A stretch of 64,000 nucleotides of DNA from AP-15 sp963698995. GTDB taxonomy: Bacteria > Pseudomonadota > Alphaproteobacteria > ATCC43930 > CGMCC-115725. The translations under genes and the position numbers were made by a program. The DNA is taken from assembly GCA_963698995.1 (NCBI GenBank), contig CAVOTD010000033.1:1-64000 (forward strand), given 5' to 3'. Shown piece by piece: positions 8,829-17,175 of the stretch; position 1 is the stretch's first letter; every line of letters starts with the position of its first letter. Under the pieces are notes generated by a model. The model was not told the origin of the DNA, did no database searches, and worked only from the letters and a program-made list of their open reading frames with translations.

Positions 8829-8887
8829 GTCGCCCTCCTTCGCTTGATGATAAATTTCTTACGATATAGCGCGCCGGCGCCCGAAAA

Positions 8888-9211
8888 TCAGCGCCGATCG
8901 CCGGGCTCCTGCCCAGGCCGCGTAAAGACCGGCTGCTCCATCGCCGCTTCCATATAGGAGCGGATGCGGCGGTAGGAGGGGTCGCACGGCAACCGCTGAG
9001 GCGGCTCCGTCGTCGCCTCTTCGGTCTCGACCGTCCGGGCCCATCGTGCGACGGCCCCGCGCAGCTCCGGGTCGGCCAGGATGAAATCGACGACCTGGTT
9101 CTGAGTGCCGAGGCTCGGCGCGCCGTTCTCCTCGGTCAGTTCGCGATAGAGCTCGATCACGTAGGCCATGGCCTGGCGGATCAGCACGGTGTCTTCGGTT
9201 ATCGCGGCCAT
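8888..9211 (-). CDS. Hypothetical protein, about 107 residues
   Basis: I chose the start MAAITEDTVLIRQAM, since AAGGTGAGCC lies just upstream; an earlier in-frame start at 9250 is possible. The protein is soluble, acidic and mostly helical, with AMAYVIELYRELTEENGAPSLG and VVDFILADPELRGAVARWA. No catalytic motif is visible and I do not recognise a family. The high GC codon use matches the neighbours. Confidence 0.5.
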   Translation of the reverse strand: MAAITEDTVLIRQAMAYVIELYRELTEENGAPSLGTQNQVVDFILADPELRGAVARWARTVETEEATTEPPQRLPCDPSYRRIRSYMEAAMEQPVFTRPGQEPGDRR

Positions 9212-9269
9212 CGGCTCACCTTTCTCAAGGGATCGGATTGCCAACACCACGGCTGCCGCGTGGTTCTCG

Positions 9270-10205
9270 TCATGAGCGCTGGAGAAACGCCCGCGCGGTC
9301 GCCGCGAGCCCGATCTCGGGCGATACCGGCGCCCGCCAGCCGAGGGCAGCGCGGGTCTCGCGATCGTCGACCTGCAGCGACAAAGTCAGCCGCGCGATCA
9401 GGGGCCCCAACATCGGAAGGCGGCGAAGCGCGGCAAAGGCGGATTGCGGTGCCGGGAAAAGCCGCGCTGGACGGCCGAGTGCTGCAGCGAGCGCGCCGAT
9501 CAGCTCGGGGAGCGAAAGATCAACCGCGTCGCGGCCCAGCAACGCGCGGCCGGCGGCAGCGGGATGGAAGCACGCGCATGCCGTGAGATCGACGAGGTTA
9601 TCGAGGAAAATGAGGCTGCGGCGATTGTCGATCCCGGCGAACGGCAACGGCAACCCGCTCGCAGCGAGCCGCAGCAGCGCCCGGAAATTTCCCTTGACCC
9701 CCGGGCCATAAACGAGCGGCGGACGCAGCACGACAAGCTCGAGCTCGGTCTCCTGTGCCACTGCCCGCAAGGCCCGCTCGGTTGCGAGCTTAGCGCGGCC
9801 ATAGGCGTCGCGCGGCGCTGGCAGGTCGGTCGGGCGAAACGGCGCGCCTGGCAGGGTCGTGCCGCCCATCGCTCTGACCGAGCTCATGTGGACTAACCGC
9901 CGCACGCCGGCTCTGGCTGCGGCCCGCGCCAATGCCGCTGCGGCCTCCGCCTCGCCGGCAACGCCGGTTTCCCGGATCCGGCGATGAGCGCGGTTGGCGA
10001 GATGGGCCACGATCTCGATCCGGTCGAGATGTCCGGACCAATCGGTGCGCGGACCGATTTCGCCGATCGGTTGAAGGGCGACGCCCGGGATCGGCGCCGC
10101 CGGGTTGCGGGTCCAGCCGACTATCTCATGGCCGCGCGCGCTCAACCCGCCGCATAACGCCCGGCCGATAAAGCCGGCGGCACCGGTCACCAGGATGCGG
10201 GCCAC
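9270..10205 (-). CDS. NAD-dependent epimerase/dehydratase
   Basis: An extended SDR of 311 residues. The N-terminal Rossmann motif is TGAAGFIG (residues 7-14), followed by AHLANRAHRR, the Ser strand VHMSSVRAMG, and YGRAK, the catalytic Tyr-x3-Lys. VVLRPPLVYGPGVKGNF is the substrate-domain signature of UDP-hexose 4-epimerases of the surface-polysaccharide type. RSLIFLDNLVD also fits. It lies head to head with the glycosyltransferase at 10308, so both probably serve lipopolysaccharide or exopolysaccharide assembly. The exact sugar is not evident. Confidence 0.85.
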   Translation of the reverse strand: MARILVTGAAGFIGRALCGGLSARGHEIVGWTRNPAAPIPGVALQPIGEIGPRTDWSGHLDRIEIVAHLANRAHRRIRETGVAGEAEAAAALARAAARAGVRRLVHMSSVRAMGGTTLPGAPFRPTDLPAPRDAYGRAKLATERALRAVAQETELELVVLRPPLVYGPGVKGNFRALLRLAASGLPLPFAGIDNRRSLIFLDNLVDLTACACFHPAAAGRALLGRDAVDLSLPELIGALAAALGRPARLFPAPQSAFAALRRLPMLGPLIARLTLSLQVDDRETRAALGWRAPVSPEIGLAATARAFLQRS

Positions 10206-10307
10206 GCGGCCTCCCCTGCCGCGAGCCTGCGACGCAATTGAGCGAGCGGCGTGCGGACAAATGAATTAAAGAGGTGCCGGTAGCAACCCAAGTCTGACCC
10301 TTTCGAG

Positions 10308-11534
10308 GTGGTTATTCCCGATATCATAGGGCCGGTGGCCTCGCCGTCACCGCCCATCGCGACCTCGGCGGCGCAGCGGCCCAAGCTTCTGTTCCTCGTC
10401 ACCGAGGATTGGTATTTCTGCTCGCACCGCCTGCCCGTAGCCCGCGCCGCGCGCGAAGCTGGCTTCGCGGTCGTCGTCGCAACCCGGGTGCGCGCGCATG
10501 GTGAGCGGATCCGGGAAGAAGGCTTCACGTTGCGCCCGATCGCGTGGCGCCGGCGCGGCGACGGGGTCGCCGGAGCCGGGCGGGCGATCTCGGCGATCGC
10601 CCGTCTCTATCGTGCCGAACGGCCCGATCTGGTGCACCACATCGCGCTGAAGCCGGTGCTGTTTGGCGGCCTCGCCCGGCGTCTTGCTTTCAGAGGCTCG
10701 GCAGACGGTCCGGCTGCCGTCGATGCGGTCATGGGCCTCGGCTCCGGCTTCTCACATGCCAGCCTCGCCGCCAGGCTGCGCCGTCCGCCGCTGGGCGTCG
10801 CGCTGCGCTTGGCCACGGGCCCCGATCCGGGCTGGGTGGTGGTGCAAAACCCGGAGGACCGCGCCGCCCTGATAACGCTCGGGACCGATCCGCGGCGGAT
10901 CGTGATGATCAGGGGTTCGGGGGTCGATCCCGACCATTTTGCCGCGATGCCCGACCCGGACGCCTCGACGGTTACCGTCGCCCTCGTCTCGCGGATGTTG
11001 CGCGGCAAAGGCGCGCTCGAAGCGGTGGCCGCGATCCGGCTTCTCCGGGCCCGCGGTCTGCCAATCGAGCTTCTGCTCGCTGGGCCGACCGACCCCGATA
11101 ATCGCGGCTCGCTGACCACCGAACTTCTGCTGTCGCTTGCCGCCGAGCCGGGGATCGAATGGCTCGGCCCGGTCGCCGATGTGCGCGCGGTATGGCGCCG
11201 TGCCGCGATAGCCGTGCTGCCCTCGACCTATGGCGAAGGTGTGCCGAAGGCGCTGCTCGAGGCCGCCGCCTGTGCGCGTCCGATTGTCGCCAGTGACGTC
11301 CCCGGCTGCCGCGAAGTGGTCCGCGCCGGGGAGACCGGCATCCTCGTCGCGCCGCGCGACGTCGAAGGGTTGGCGGCGGCTATCGCCGCGCTCGCCGGCG
11401 ATCCGGCGCAGCGCACCGCCATGGGCCGCGCCGGGCGCGCCTTGATCGAGCGCGACTTTGCCGAGGACGTCGTTGCCCGCCAGACCCTCGCGCTGTATCG
11501 CGCCGCCTTGCAGGAAAGAGGGGCGCCGCAATGA
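10308..11534 (+). CDS. Glycosyltransferase family 4 protein
   Basis: A 408-residue GT-B glycosyltransferase. The N-terminal domain reads KLLFLVTEDWYFCSHRLPVARAA with a DLVHHIALKP loop, as in GT4 enzymes that move GalNAc, QuiNAc or similar from UDP-sugar to a lipid-linked acceptor. The C-terminal domain has VALVSRMLRGKG and the donor-binding PSTYGEGVPKALLEAAACARP, which contains the E-x7-E motif. GTG is the likely start. Its stop overlaps the next ATG by four bases (ATGA), so it is translationally coupled to the DUF423 gene. It likely works with the divergent epimerase. Confidence 0.87.
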   Translation: MVIPDIIGPVASPSPPIATSAAQRPKLLFLVTEDWYFCSHRLPVARAAREAGFAVVVATRVRAHGERIREEGFTLRPIAWRRRGDGVAGAGRAISAIARLYRAERPDLVHHIALKPVLFGGLARRLAFRGSADGPAAVDAVMGLGSGFSHASLAARLRRPPLGVALRLATGPDPGWVVVQNPEDRAALITLGTDPRRIVMIRGSGVDPDHFAAMPDPDASTVTVALVSRMLRGKGALEAVAAIRLLRARGLPIELLLAGPTDPDNRGSLTTELLLSLAAEPGIEWLGPVADVRAVWRRAAIAVLPSTYGEGVPKALLEAAACARPIVASDVPGCREVVRAGETGILVAPRDVEGLAAAIAALAGDPAQRTAMGRAGRALIERDFAEDVVARQTLALYRAALQERGAPQ

Positions 11535-11914
11535 TCGGCGCATGGCTCGCCATCGCCGCGCTCGGCGGGTTTTTGTCGGTTGCGGCGGGCGCCGTCGCAG
11601 CGCATCTCGCGGCCGACGATCGGACAGCCGAGCTGCTGCGCACTGGCGCTCTCTACGGCATGGTTCACGCCGCCGCCTTGATCGGCCTCGCAGCGCTGTC
11701 CCGGGCCCGCCCGCGGCGTGATCTCTTGCTGGCGATCAGCGGTTGGGGTTTCGCCGCCGGCCTGCTGCTGTTCGGCCTCAGCCTCTTCGGGTTGGCGTTG
11801 ACCGGGTCCGAGTGGCTCGGGCTGGTCACGCCCTTTGGCGGCGCCGGCTTGCTGATCGGCTGGGCTGCCCTCGGACTGCACGCATCTTTAAGGACCTGGC
11901 CAAGAATGAGGTAA
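11531..11914 (+). CDS. DUF423 family membrane protein
   Basis: This 127-residue protein has four hydrophobic helices and opens MIGAWLAIAALGGFLSVAAGAVAAH, the usual DUF423 (YgdD) start. GALYGMVHAAALIGLA and TPFGGAGLLIGWAALGLHA are the other conserved segments. The function is not established for the family. The ATG overlaps the glycosyltransferase stop, and the gene ends just before a GC-rich palindrome that may help end the transcript. Confidence 0.88.
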   Translation: MIGAWLAIAALGGFLSVAAGAVAAHLAADDRTAELLRTGALYGMVHAAALIGLAALSRARPRRDLLLAISGWGFAAGLLLFGLSLFGLALTGSEWLGLVTPFGGAGLLIGWAALGLHASLRTWPRMR

Positions 11915-11944
11915 GTGTGCGCAATGGGTTACCGTGAAAGTCCA

Positions 11945-11974
11945 CCCTCTCCCCCCGCCGGCCGGGGGAGAGGG
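11945..11974. repeat. GC-rich palindrome in the gap before pyrF
   Basis: CCCTCTCCCCC pairs with GGGGGAGAGGG around a short CGCCGG loop. More CT-rich and GA-rich blocks follow to about 12060 (CTCTCCCTCC, GGCGGAGAGGAG). No T-run follows, so it is not a standard terminator. A related CCCTCTCCCC/GTGAGGG-type block occurs inside the cmk start (34313-34385), which suggests a dispersed REP-like family. Confidence 0.55.
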
Positions 11975-12239
11975 CAAGGTGGGGGGGCCGGTGTGCCGGG
12001 CTGCGGCGCCACCCACCTCTCCCTCCCGCGCCTCCCTCTCCCCCTAAAGGCGGAGAGGAGCTTTTCGGCCGGATTTCTGTCGGTGACTCGTTGCGCCGAC
12101 ACAGTTCATTTCGCACCAGGCGCTAAGATAAATACCAACATGAGCGATTCCTTGGCCATTGCTGTGCTCGGCGTTACGCTCTGCTCTGCTGATGGTAGGT
12201 ACCGCCGATTTGCGGCGGGCTGACAGCGGTGATGAATTA

Positions 12240-12965
12240 ATGGCTCCGCGTCGCGAAGTGCCGGAAAGAATCGAAGATCGTCTGATCGTTGCCCTCGACG
12301 TAGCGAGCATCGCGGAGGCGCGCGCGCTGATCGACGAGTTGGACGGGGTTGTGTCTTTTTTCAAGCTCGGGCTGTGGCTGCAATTCGCGACGGGTTTTGA
12401 TGTTCTCCTCGACGATCTTCTGCGTCGCGACAAGAAGATCTTCCTCGATGCCAAGATGTTCGACATCGGGGAGACAGTAAGGCAGGGCGTTGCAAGAGCT
12501 GCGGAACGGGGCGTCAGCTTTGTTACCGTCCACGGCGACGGTGACATCATCCGAGCGGCTGGCGAGGGTAAGAAGGGCACGAGCTTGAAGATCCTGGTCG
12601 TCCCGGTGCTGACCAGCCTCGATGCGAACGGGTTGCACGAACTCGGATACCGCGCCGGCGTCGCCGAGCTGATCGCCGAGCGTGCCAGGACCACGCTCGC
12701 TTGGGGCTGCGACGGGATCATCGCCGCGCCGCACGACAACCCGAATGAGATCCGCCGAACTGCTGGCTCGCAGGGTTTGCTGGTCGTGACCCCGGGGGTG
12801 CGACTGCCGGGGGCGGCGCTCGACGATCACAAGCGCGCCGGAACCCCCGCCGAAGCGATCGCCGCGGGAGCGGATTATCTCGTTGTCGGCCGCCCGATCA
12901 TCAAAAGCGACGATCCGGTCCGAGCAGCGGCGGCAATCATCGAGAATATGCGCAGCGCCGTTTAG
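12240..12965 (+). CDS. pyrF: Orotidine 5'-phosphate decarboxylase
   Basis: This enzyme makes UMP from OMP, the last step of pyrimidine synthesis. The 241-residue TIM barrel has RLIVALDVAS at the first strand, FFKLGLWL, and the catalytic cluster FLDAKMFDIGETV (the D-x-K-x-x-D signature). GDYLVVGRPI-type sequence (ADYLVVGRPIIKSDDP) forms the C-terminal phosphate-binding loop. I chose the ATG at 12240 because the barrel starts about 15 residues later. An upstream in-frame start at 12159 would add 27 residues that match nothing. Confidence 0.93.
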   Translation: MAPRREVPERIEDRLIVALDVASIAEARALIDELDGVVSFFKLGLWLQFATGFDVLLDDLLRRDKKIFLDAKMFDIGETVRQGVARAAERGVSFVTVHGDGDIIRAAGEGKKGTSLKILVVPVLTSLDANGLHELGYRAGVAELIAERARTTLAWGCDGIIAAPHDNPNEIRRTAGSQGLLVVTPGVRLPGAALDDHKRAGTPAEAIAAGADYLVVGRPIIKSDDPVRAAAAIIENMRSAV

Positions 12966-13072
12966 CGGCGATCCGTCCGGCCGTGCCGCGTTGCTGGCGG
13001 CCGCGGGACTATGCTAGATCTGTCACCAAACGAGGGCGATCAGCCCGCGGGTGAGCGGGCAGGGAGCAAGCG

Positions 13073-14095
13073 ATGACGATCAAGCACTGGGTGGGAGCAC
13101 TCGCCGCGATCTGTCTCGGGTTCGGCGGCGTGGCGCAGGCCGGGCCGACATTGGACAAGGTCAAGCAGGCCGGCCAGATAAGCTGCGGCGTGCCGACCGG
13201 CATCGCCGGTTTTGCCGCGCCCGATAGCCAGGGCCGCTGGGCCGGCTTTGATGTCGATATCTGCAGGGCATTGTCGGCCGCGATCTTCGGCGCCGCCGAC
13301 AAAGTTAAATACGTGCCGTTGACCGCGCAGCAGCGGTTCACTGCGCTGCAGTCGGGCGAAGTCGACATCCTATCGAACAACACCACCGATACCTTGCAGC
13401 GCGACACCGCGCTCGGCCTCAATTTTGCGCCGGTCGTGTTCTATGACGGCCAGGGCTTCATGGTGGCGAAGAAGCTCGGCGTAAAAAGCTCCAAGGAGCT
13501 GAACGGCGCGACAATCTGCGTGCAGCCCGGCACGACTACCGAATTGAACCTCGCCGATTACTTTCGCGCCAACAAGATGGAGTTTAAGCCGGTCGTTATC
13601 GAGAAACGCGACGAGGCCTTAAACGCCTTCTTCTCTGGGCGATGCGACGTCTTCACTAGCGACTCCTCGGCGCTCAATGCCGACCGGCTGAGCCAGTCGC
13701 CGAACCCGGACGACTATGTGATCCTGCCGGAGCGGATCTCGAAAGAGCCGCTGGCTCCGGCCGTGCGCCATGGCGACGAGGAGTGGAACGACATCGTTCG
13801 CTGGGTCGTCTATGCGCTGATCGAGGCCGAGGAGAAGGGCATCACCCAGAAGAACGTCGATGACATGGCGAAAAGCGATGACCCGAACATCAAGCGCATG
13901 CTCGGCGTCACCCCGGGCATGGGGAAGGCGCTCGGGCTCGACGAGAAATGGGCGTATAACGAGATCAAGCTGGTCGGCAATTATGGCGAGATCTTCGACC
14001 GCACGATTGGCAAGGATACTGAGCTTAAATTCGAGCGCGGTCTTAATAATCTTTGGACGCGGGGCGGTCTGCTGTACGCGATGCCGATCCGCTGA
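13073..14095 (+). CDS. aapJ: General L-amino acid ABC transporter, periplasmic binding protein
   Basis: A 340-residue precursor with a signal peptide (cleavage likely after GVAQA near residue 23). It then shows the family opening TLDKVKQAGQISCGVPTG and GFDVDICRALSAAIFG. LTAQQRFTALQSGEVDILSNNTTDTLQRD and VCVQPGTTTELNLADYF-type segments match AapJ/BztA, which bind a broad range of L-amino acids. It heads a four-gene operon with two permeases and an ATPase. A purine-rich site (AGGGAG) precedes the ATG. Confidence 0.93.
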   Translation: MTIKHWVGALAAICLGFGGVAQAGPTLDKVKQAGQISCGVPTGIAGFAAPDSQGRWAGFDVDICRALSAAIFGAADKVKYVPLTAQQRFTALQSGEVDILSNNTTDTLQRDTALGLNFAPVVFYDGQGFMVAKKLGVKSSKELNGATICVQPGTTTELNLADYFRANKMEFKPVVIEKRDEALNAFFSGRCDVFTSDSSALNADRLSQSPNPDDYVILPERISKEPLAPAVRHGDEEWNDIVRWVVYALIEAEEKGITQKNVDDMAKSDDPNIKRMLGVTPGMGKALGLDEKWAYNEIKLVGNYGEIFDRTIGKDTELKFERGLNNLWTRGGLLYAMPIR

Positions 14096-14130
14096 GTTGA
14101 GCGGAGCGATTGCGATCGGGTGAGGGGCCA

Positions 14131-15312
14131 ATGGCGACGGACATCATCCGGCTCGCAGCACGTCCGTCCCCGTGGCGCAACCCCGCGGTCCGCGGGGTGC
14201 TTTACCAGATCCTGTTCGTCGCCGTCGTCATCGCCATCGGGGCCTTTCTCGTCCACAATACCGTCGTCAATCTGCGCCGCCAGAACATCGCGAGCGGGTT
14301 CAGCTTTCTCGATCGCGAGGCAGCGTTCGGCATCGGCGAGTCACTGATTCCCTATTCGCCGGCCGATACCTACGCCCGTGCGTTTCTGGTCGGTCTCTTA
14401 AATACTCTCTATGTCGCCGCTCTCGGGGTCGTTCTGGCGACGATCCTCGGCACAGTGATGGGAATGGCGCGGCTTTCCAGCAATTGGCTGATTCGTAAGC
14501 TGACGCAAATCTATGTCGAGACATTCCGCAACATCCCGCTGCTGCTGCAATTGTTCTTCTGGTGGGGGCTGTTGCGCGAAACTGCGCCGGCGCCGCGCCA
14601 GGCTTGGCAGCCGCTGCCCGATGTCTTCGTCAGCAATCGCGGCATCGCCTTTGCGGTGCCGTCCTCCGACCCGGCCTATGGCTGGATGGCGCTGGCGTTT
14701 TTGGTCGGAGTTGTTGCCACGATCGGGATTTTCCGCTGGGCCAGGCAGCGCCAGGCCCGCAGCGGGCAACAGTTCCCGACCGGTCGCGTCGGACTGGGGC
14801 TGGTCGTCGGGCTGCCTCTCGCAGTGTTTCTGATCTGCGGCGCACCGCTGACCCTCGATCGTCCCGAGCTCAAAGGCTTCAACTTTACCGGCGGTCACGC
14901 AGTGTCGCCGGAATTCGCTGCGCTGTTGCTCGGCCTCGTCGTCTACACCGGCACCTTTATCGCCGAGATCGTGCGCGCCGGCATCCTCGCGGTCAGCTGG
15001 GGTCAAAGCGAGGCGGCGATGGCGCTCGGCCTCAAATCGGGACAGCGAATGCGGATGATCGTATTGCCGCAGGCGCTGCGGGTCATCGTCCCGCCGATGA
15101 CGAGCCAATATCTGAGTTTGACGAAAAACAGCTCGCTGGCCGTAGCGATCGGTTACCCGGATCTCGTCTCGATCGCCAACACAACAATCAACCAGACCGG
15201 ACAGGCGGTGGAAGGCATCACAATGATCATGGCGGTCTATCTGACGATCAGCCTGATCATCTCGGCATTGATGAACATGTACAACCGCGCCGTTGCGCTG
15301 GTCGAGCGCTGA
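14131..15312 (+). CDS. aapQ: General L-amino acid ABC transporter permease AapQ
   Basis: A 393-residue inner-membrane protein. LLNTLYVAALGVVLATILGT starts the binding-protein-dependent transport domain, and GLKSGQRMRMIVLPQALRVIVPP is the EAA loop that docks on the ATPase. YVETFRNIPLLLQLFFWW is typical of the HisMQ subfamily. The long insert between TM segments (about residues 155-255) is characteristic of AapQ/BztB. I use the ATG at 14131, after GAGGGGCCA. It lies 36 bp after aapJ and 4 bp before aapM. Confidence 0.93.
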   Translation: MATDIIRLAARPSPWRNPAVRGVLYQILFVAVVIAIGAFLVHNTVVNLRRQNIASGFSFLDREAAFGIGESLIPYSPADTYARAFLVGLLNTLYVAALGVVLATILGTVMGMARLSSNWLIRKLTQIYVETFRNIPLLLQLFFWWGLLRETAPAPRQAWQPLPDVFVSNRGIAFAVPSSDPAYGWMALAFLVGVVATIGIFRWARQRQARSGQQFPTGRVGLGLVVGLPLAVFLICGAPLTLDRPELKGFNFTGGHAVSPEFAALLLGLVVYTGTFIAEIVRAGILAVSWGQSEAAMALGLKSGQRMRMIVLPQALRVIVPPMTSQYLSLTKNSSLAVAIGYPDLVSIANTTINQTGQAVEGITMIMAVYLTISLIISALMNMYNRAVALVER

Positions 15313-15315
15313 CCG

Positions 15316-16416
15316 ATGACCGACGTCACGCAAGATCTCCCGCTCGCCGCAGAGCCGCCGCCGAGGGCAGCCTCAGGGCCGTTTGGCTGGCTGCGAGCCA
15401 ATCTGTTCAGCAGCATCTCCAATACAATTCTGACCATACTCGCGGCCGCTTTTCTCGCGGCGACGATCCCGCCGCTCATTCGTTGGGCGGTGATCGACGC
15501 GGTCTGGTCGGCCCCGAACAGCCGCGCTTGTCACGGCGCTGGGGCGTGCTGGGCCTTCATCCACGAGAAATTGCGCTTCATTTTCTTCGGCACCTATCCC
15601 TATGAGGAGCATTGGCGCCCGCTCCTCGCTGTGGTGATTTTCATCGCGCTGATCGTGGCGAGCTGCGACCGGAGGTTGTGGGGCCGACGGCTGGTGCTGA
15701 TCTGGCTGGCCGGGCTGGTGGCGGTTGGTGTCCTGATGTGGGGCGGCATTCTCGGCTTGACCTATGTCAGCAGCGAGTTGTGGGGCGGGTTGCCGCTGAC
15801 CTTGATTTTCGCCGTGGTTGGGATGGTGTTCGCGTTCCCGCTCGCCATTTTGCTGGCCCTCGGACGACGTTCGCGGCTGCCGGCGGTGCGCACGATTTGC
15901 ATCGCCTATATCGAGCTGATCCGGGGCGTGCCGCTGATCACGGTATTGTTCATGGCCTCGGTCATGCTGCCCTTGTTCCTGCCGGCCGGCGTGACGATCG
16001 ACAAATTGTTGCGTGCGCAGGCGGCGTTTATCCTGTTTGCCGCCGCCTACCTCGCCGAGGTCATCCGCGGCGGATTGCAGGCGATCCCCAAAGGCCAGAT
16101 CGAAGCCGCCGATGCGCTGGGGCTCAGGTTTTGGCAGCGCACCCGACTCGTCGTCCTGCCGCAGGCATTGGCAATGGTGATCCCACCCCTGGTCAACAAC
16201 TTCATAGGCGCCTTTAAAGATACGACGCTGGTCATCATCATCGGCCTCTTCGACCTGCTGGGGACCGTCACCGCGGCGCTGAGCGACGCCAATTGGCGGG
16301 GCACCTCAGTCGAAGCTTATGTCTTCGCCGCCGCGATCTATTTTTGCTTTTGCTTCTTCATGTCGCGCTACAGCCAGATGCTCGAGCGCGAATTCAACAA
16401 GGGCCGGCGGTCATGA
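15316..16416 (+). CDS. aapM: General L-amino acid ABC transporter permease AapM
   Basis: The second permease, 366 residues. It has a Pro-rich cytoplasmic N-terminus, an early TM segment, the AapM/BztC-type insert, then IAYIELIRGVPLITVLFMASVMLPLFLP and the EAA loop ALGLRFWQRTRLVVLPQALAMVIPP. FKDTTLVIIIGLFDLLGT is near the end. It pairs with AapQ to form the channel. Its stop overlaps the aapP start (ATGA), so the two are translated together. Confidence 0.93.
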   Translation: MTDVTQDLPLAAEPPPRAASGPFGWLRANLFSSISNTILTILAAAFLAATIPPLIRWAVIDAVWSAPNSRACHGAGACWAFIHEKLRFIFFGTYPYEEHWRPLLAVVIFIALIVASCDRRLWGRRLVLIWLAGLVAVGVLMWGGILGLTYVSSELWGGLPLTLIFAVVGMVFAFPLAILLALGRRSRLPAVRTICIAYIELIRGVPLITVLFMASVMLPLFLPAGVTIDKLLRAQAAFILFAAAYLAEVIRGGLQAIPKGQIEAADALGLRFWQRTRLVVLPQALAMVIPPLVNNFIGAFKDTTLVIIIGLFDLLGTVTAALSDANWRGTSVEAYVFAAAIYFCFCFFMSRYSQMLEREFNKGRRS

Positions 16417-17165
16417 CGGAGGCGGCGGAGGCGCCGATCATCGAGCTGCGCCGGGTCAACAAATGGTACGGCGAATTCCACGTACTTAGGGACATCACTC
16501 TCGAAGTTGGCAAGGGCGAACGTGTTGTCGTCTGCGGGCCGTCGGGTTCGGGCAAATCAACGATGATCCGTTGCATCAACCGGCTGGAAGAGCATCAGCG
16601 CGGTCAGATCATTGTGGCTGGCATCGAGCTGACCTCCGATGTCAAGAACATCGAGGCGATACGCCGCGAGGTCGGCATGGTGTTTCAGCAGTTCAACCTG
16701 TTCCCGCATCTGACGGTGCTGGAAAATCTGACCCTCGCGCCGGTCTGGGTGCGCAGATTGCCGAGGAAGGAGGCCGAGGAGACGGCGCGCCTCTACCTCG
16801 AGCGGGTGCGGATACCCGAACAAGCGGACAAATACCCGGGCCAGCTTTCCGGGGGGCAGCAACAGCGCGTCGCCATTGCCCGCTCGCTGTGCATGAAACC
16901 GGAGATCATGCTGTTCGACGAGCCGACCTCCGCGCTCGACCCGGAGATGATCAAGGAGGTGCTCGATGTGATGATCGAGCTCGCCGAGGAGGGCATGACA
17001 ATGGTGTGCGTGACCCACGAGATGGGGTTCGCGCGCACCGTTGCCGACACCATGGTGTTTATGGACCGCGGCGAGATCGTCGAGCGCGGGCCACCGACGG
17101 AGTTCTTCGCCAACCCCAAGAGCGACCGCACCAAACTCTTCCTGAGCCAGATTCTCGCCCATTGA
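16413..17165 (+). CDS. aapP: General L-amino acid ABC transporter ATPase AapP
   Basis: A 250-residue ATPase. It has Walker A GPSGSGKST, Q-loop GMVFQQFNLFPHLTVLENL, signature LSGGQQQR, Walker B IMLFDEPTSALDPE and the switch His in VTHEMGFA. It ends FLSQILAH. I chose the ATG inside the aapM stop, because upstream in-frame sequence belongs to aapM in another frame. Only 10 bp separate its stop from the convergent DUF4157 gene. A broken second copy of the 3' half lies at 19015-19391. Confidence 0.93.
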   Translation: MTEAAEAPIIELRRVNKWYGEFHVLRDITLEVGKGERVVVCGPSGSGKSTMIRCINRLEEHQRGQIIVAGIELTSDVKNIEAIRREVGMVFQQFNLFPHLTVLENLTLAPVWVRRLPRKEAEETARLYLERVRIPEQADKYPGQLSGGQQQRVAIARSLCMKPEIMLFDEPTSALDPEMIKEVLDVMIELAEEGMTMVCVTHEMGFARTVADTMVFMDRGEIVERGPPTEFFANPKSDRTKLFLSQILAH

Positions 17166-17175
17166 CAGTGATCAT

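Noticed and set aside
11945..12060. Palindrome as a rho-independent terminator
   Set aside because: Strong stem but no T-run after it on either strand; it fits a dispersed repeat better.
12044..12739. 231-codon open frame antisense to pyrF
   Set aside because: Overlaps pyrF almost entirely and has no family likeness.
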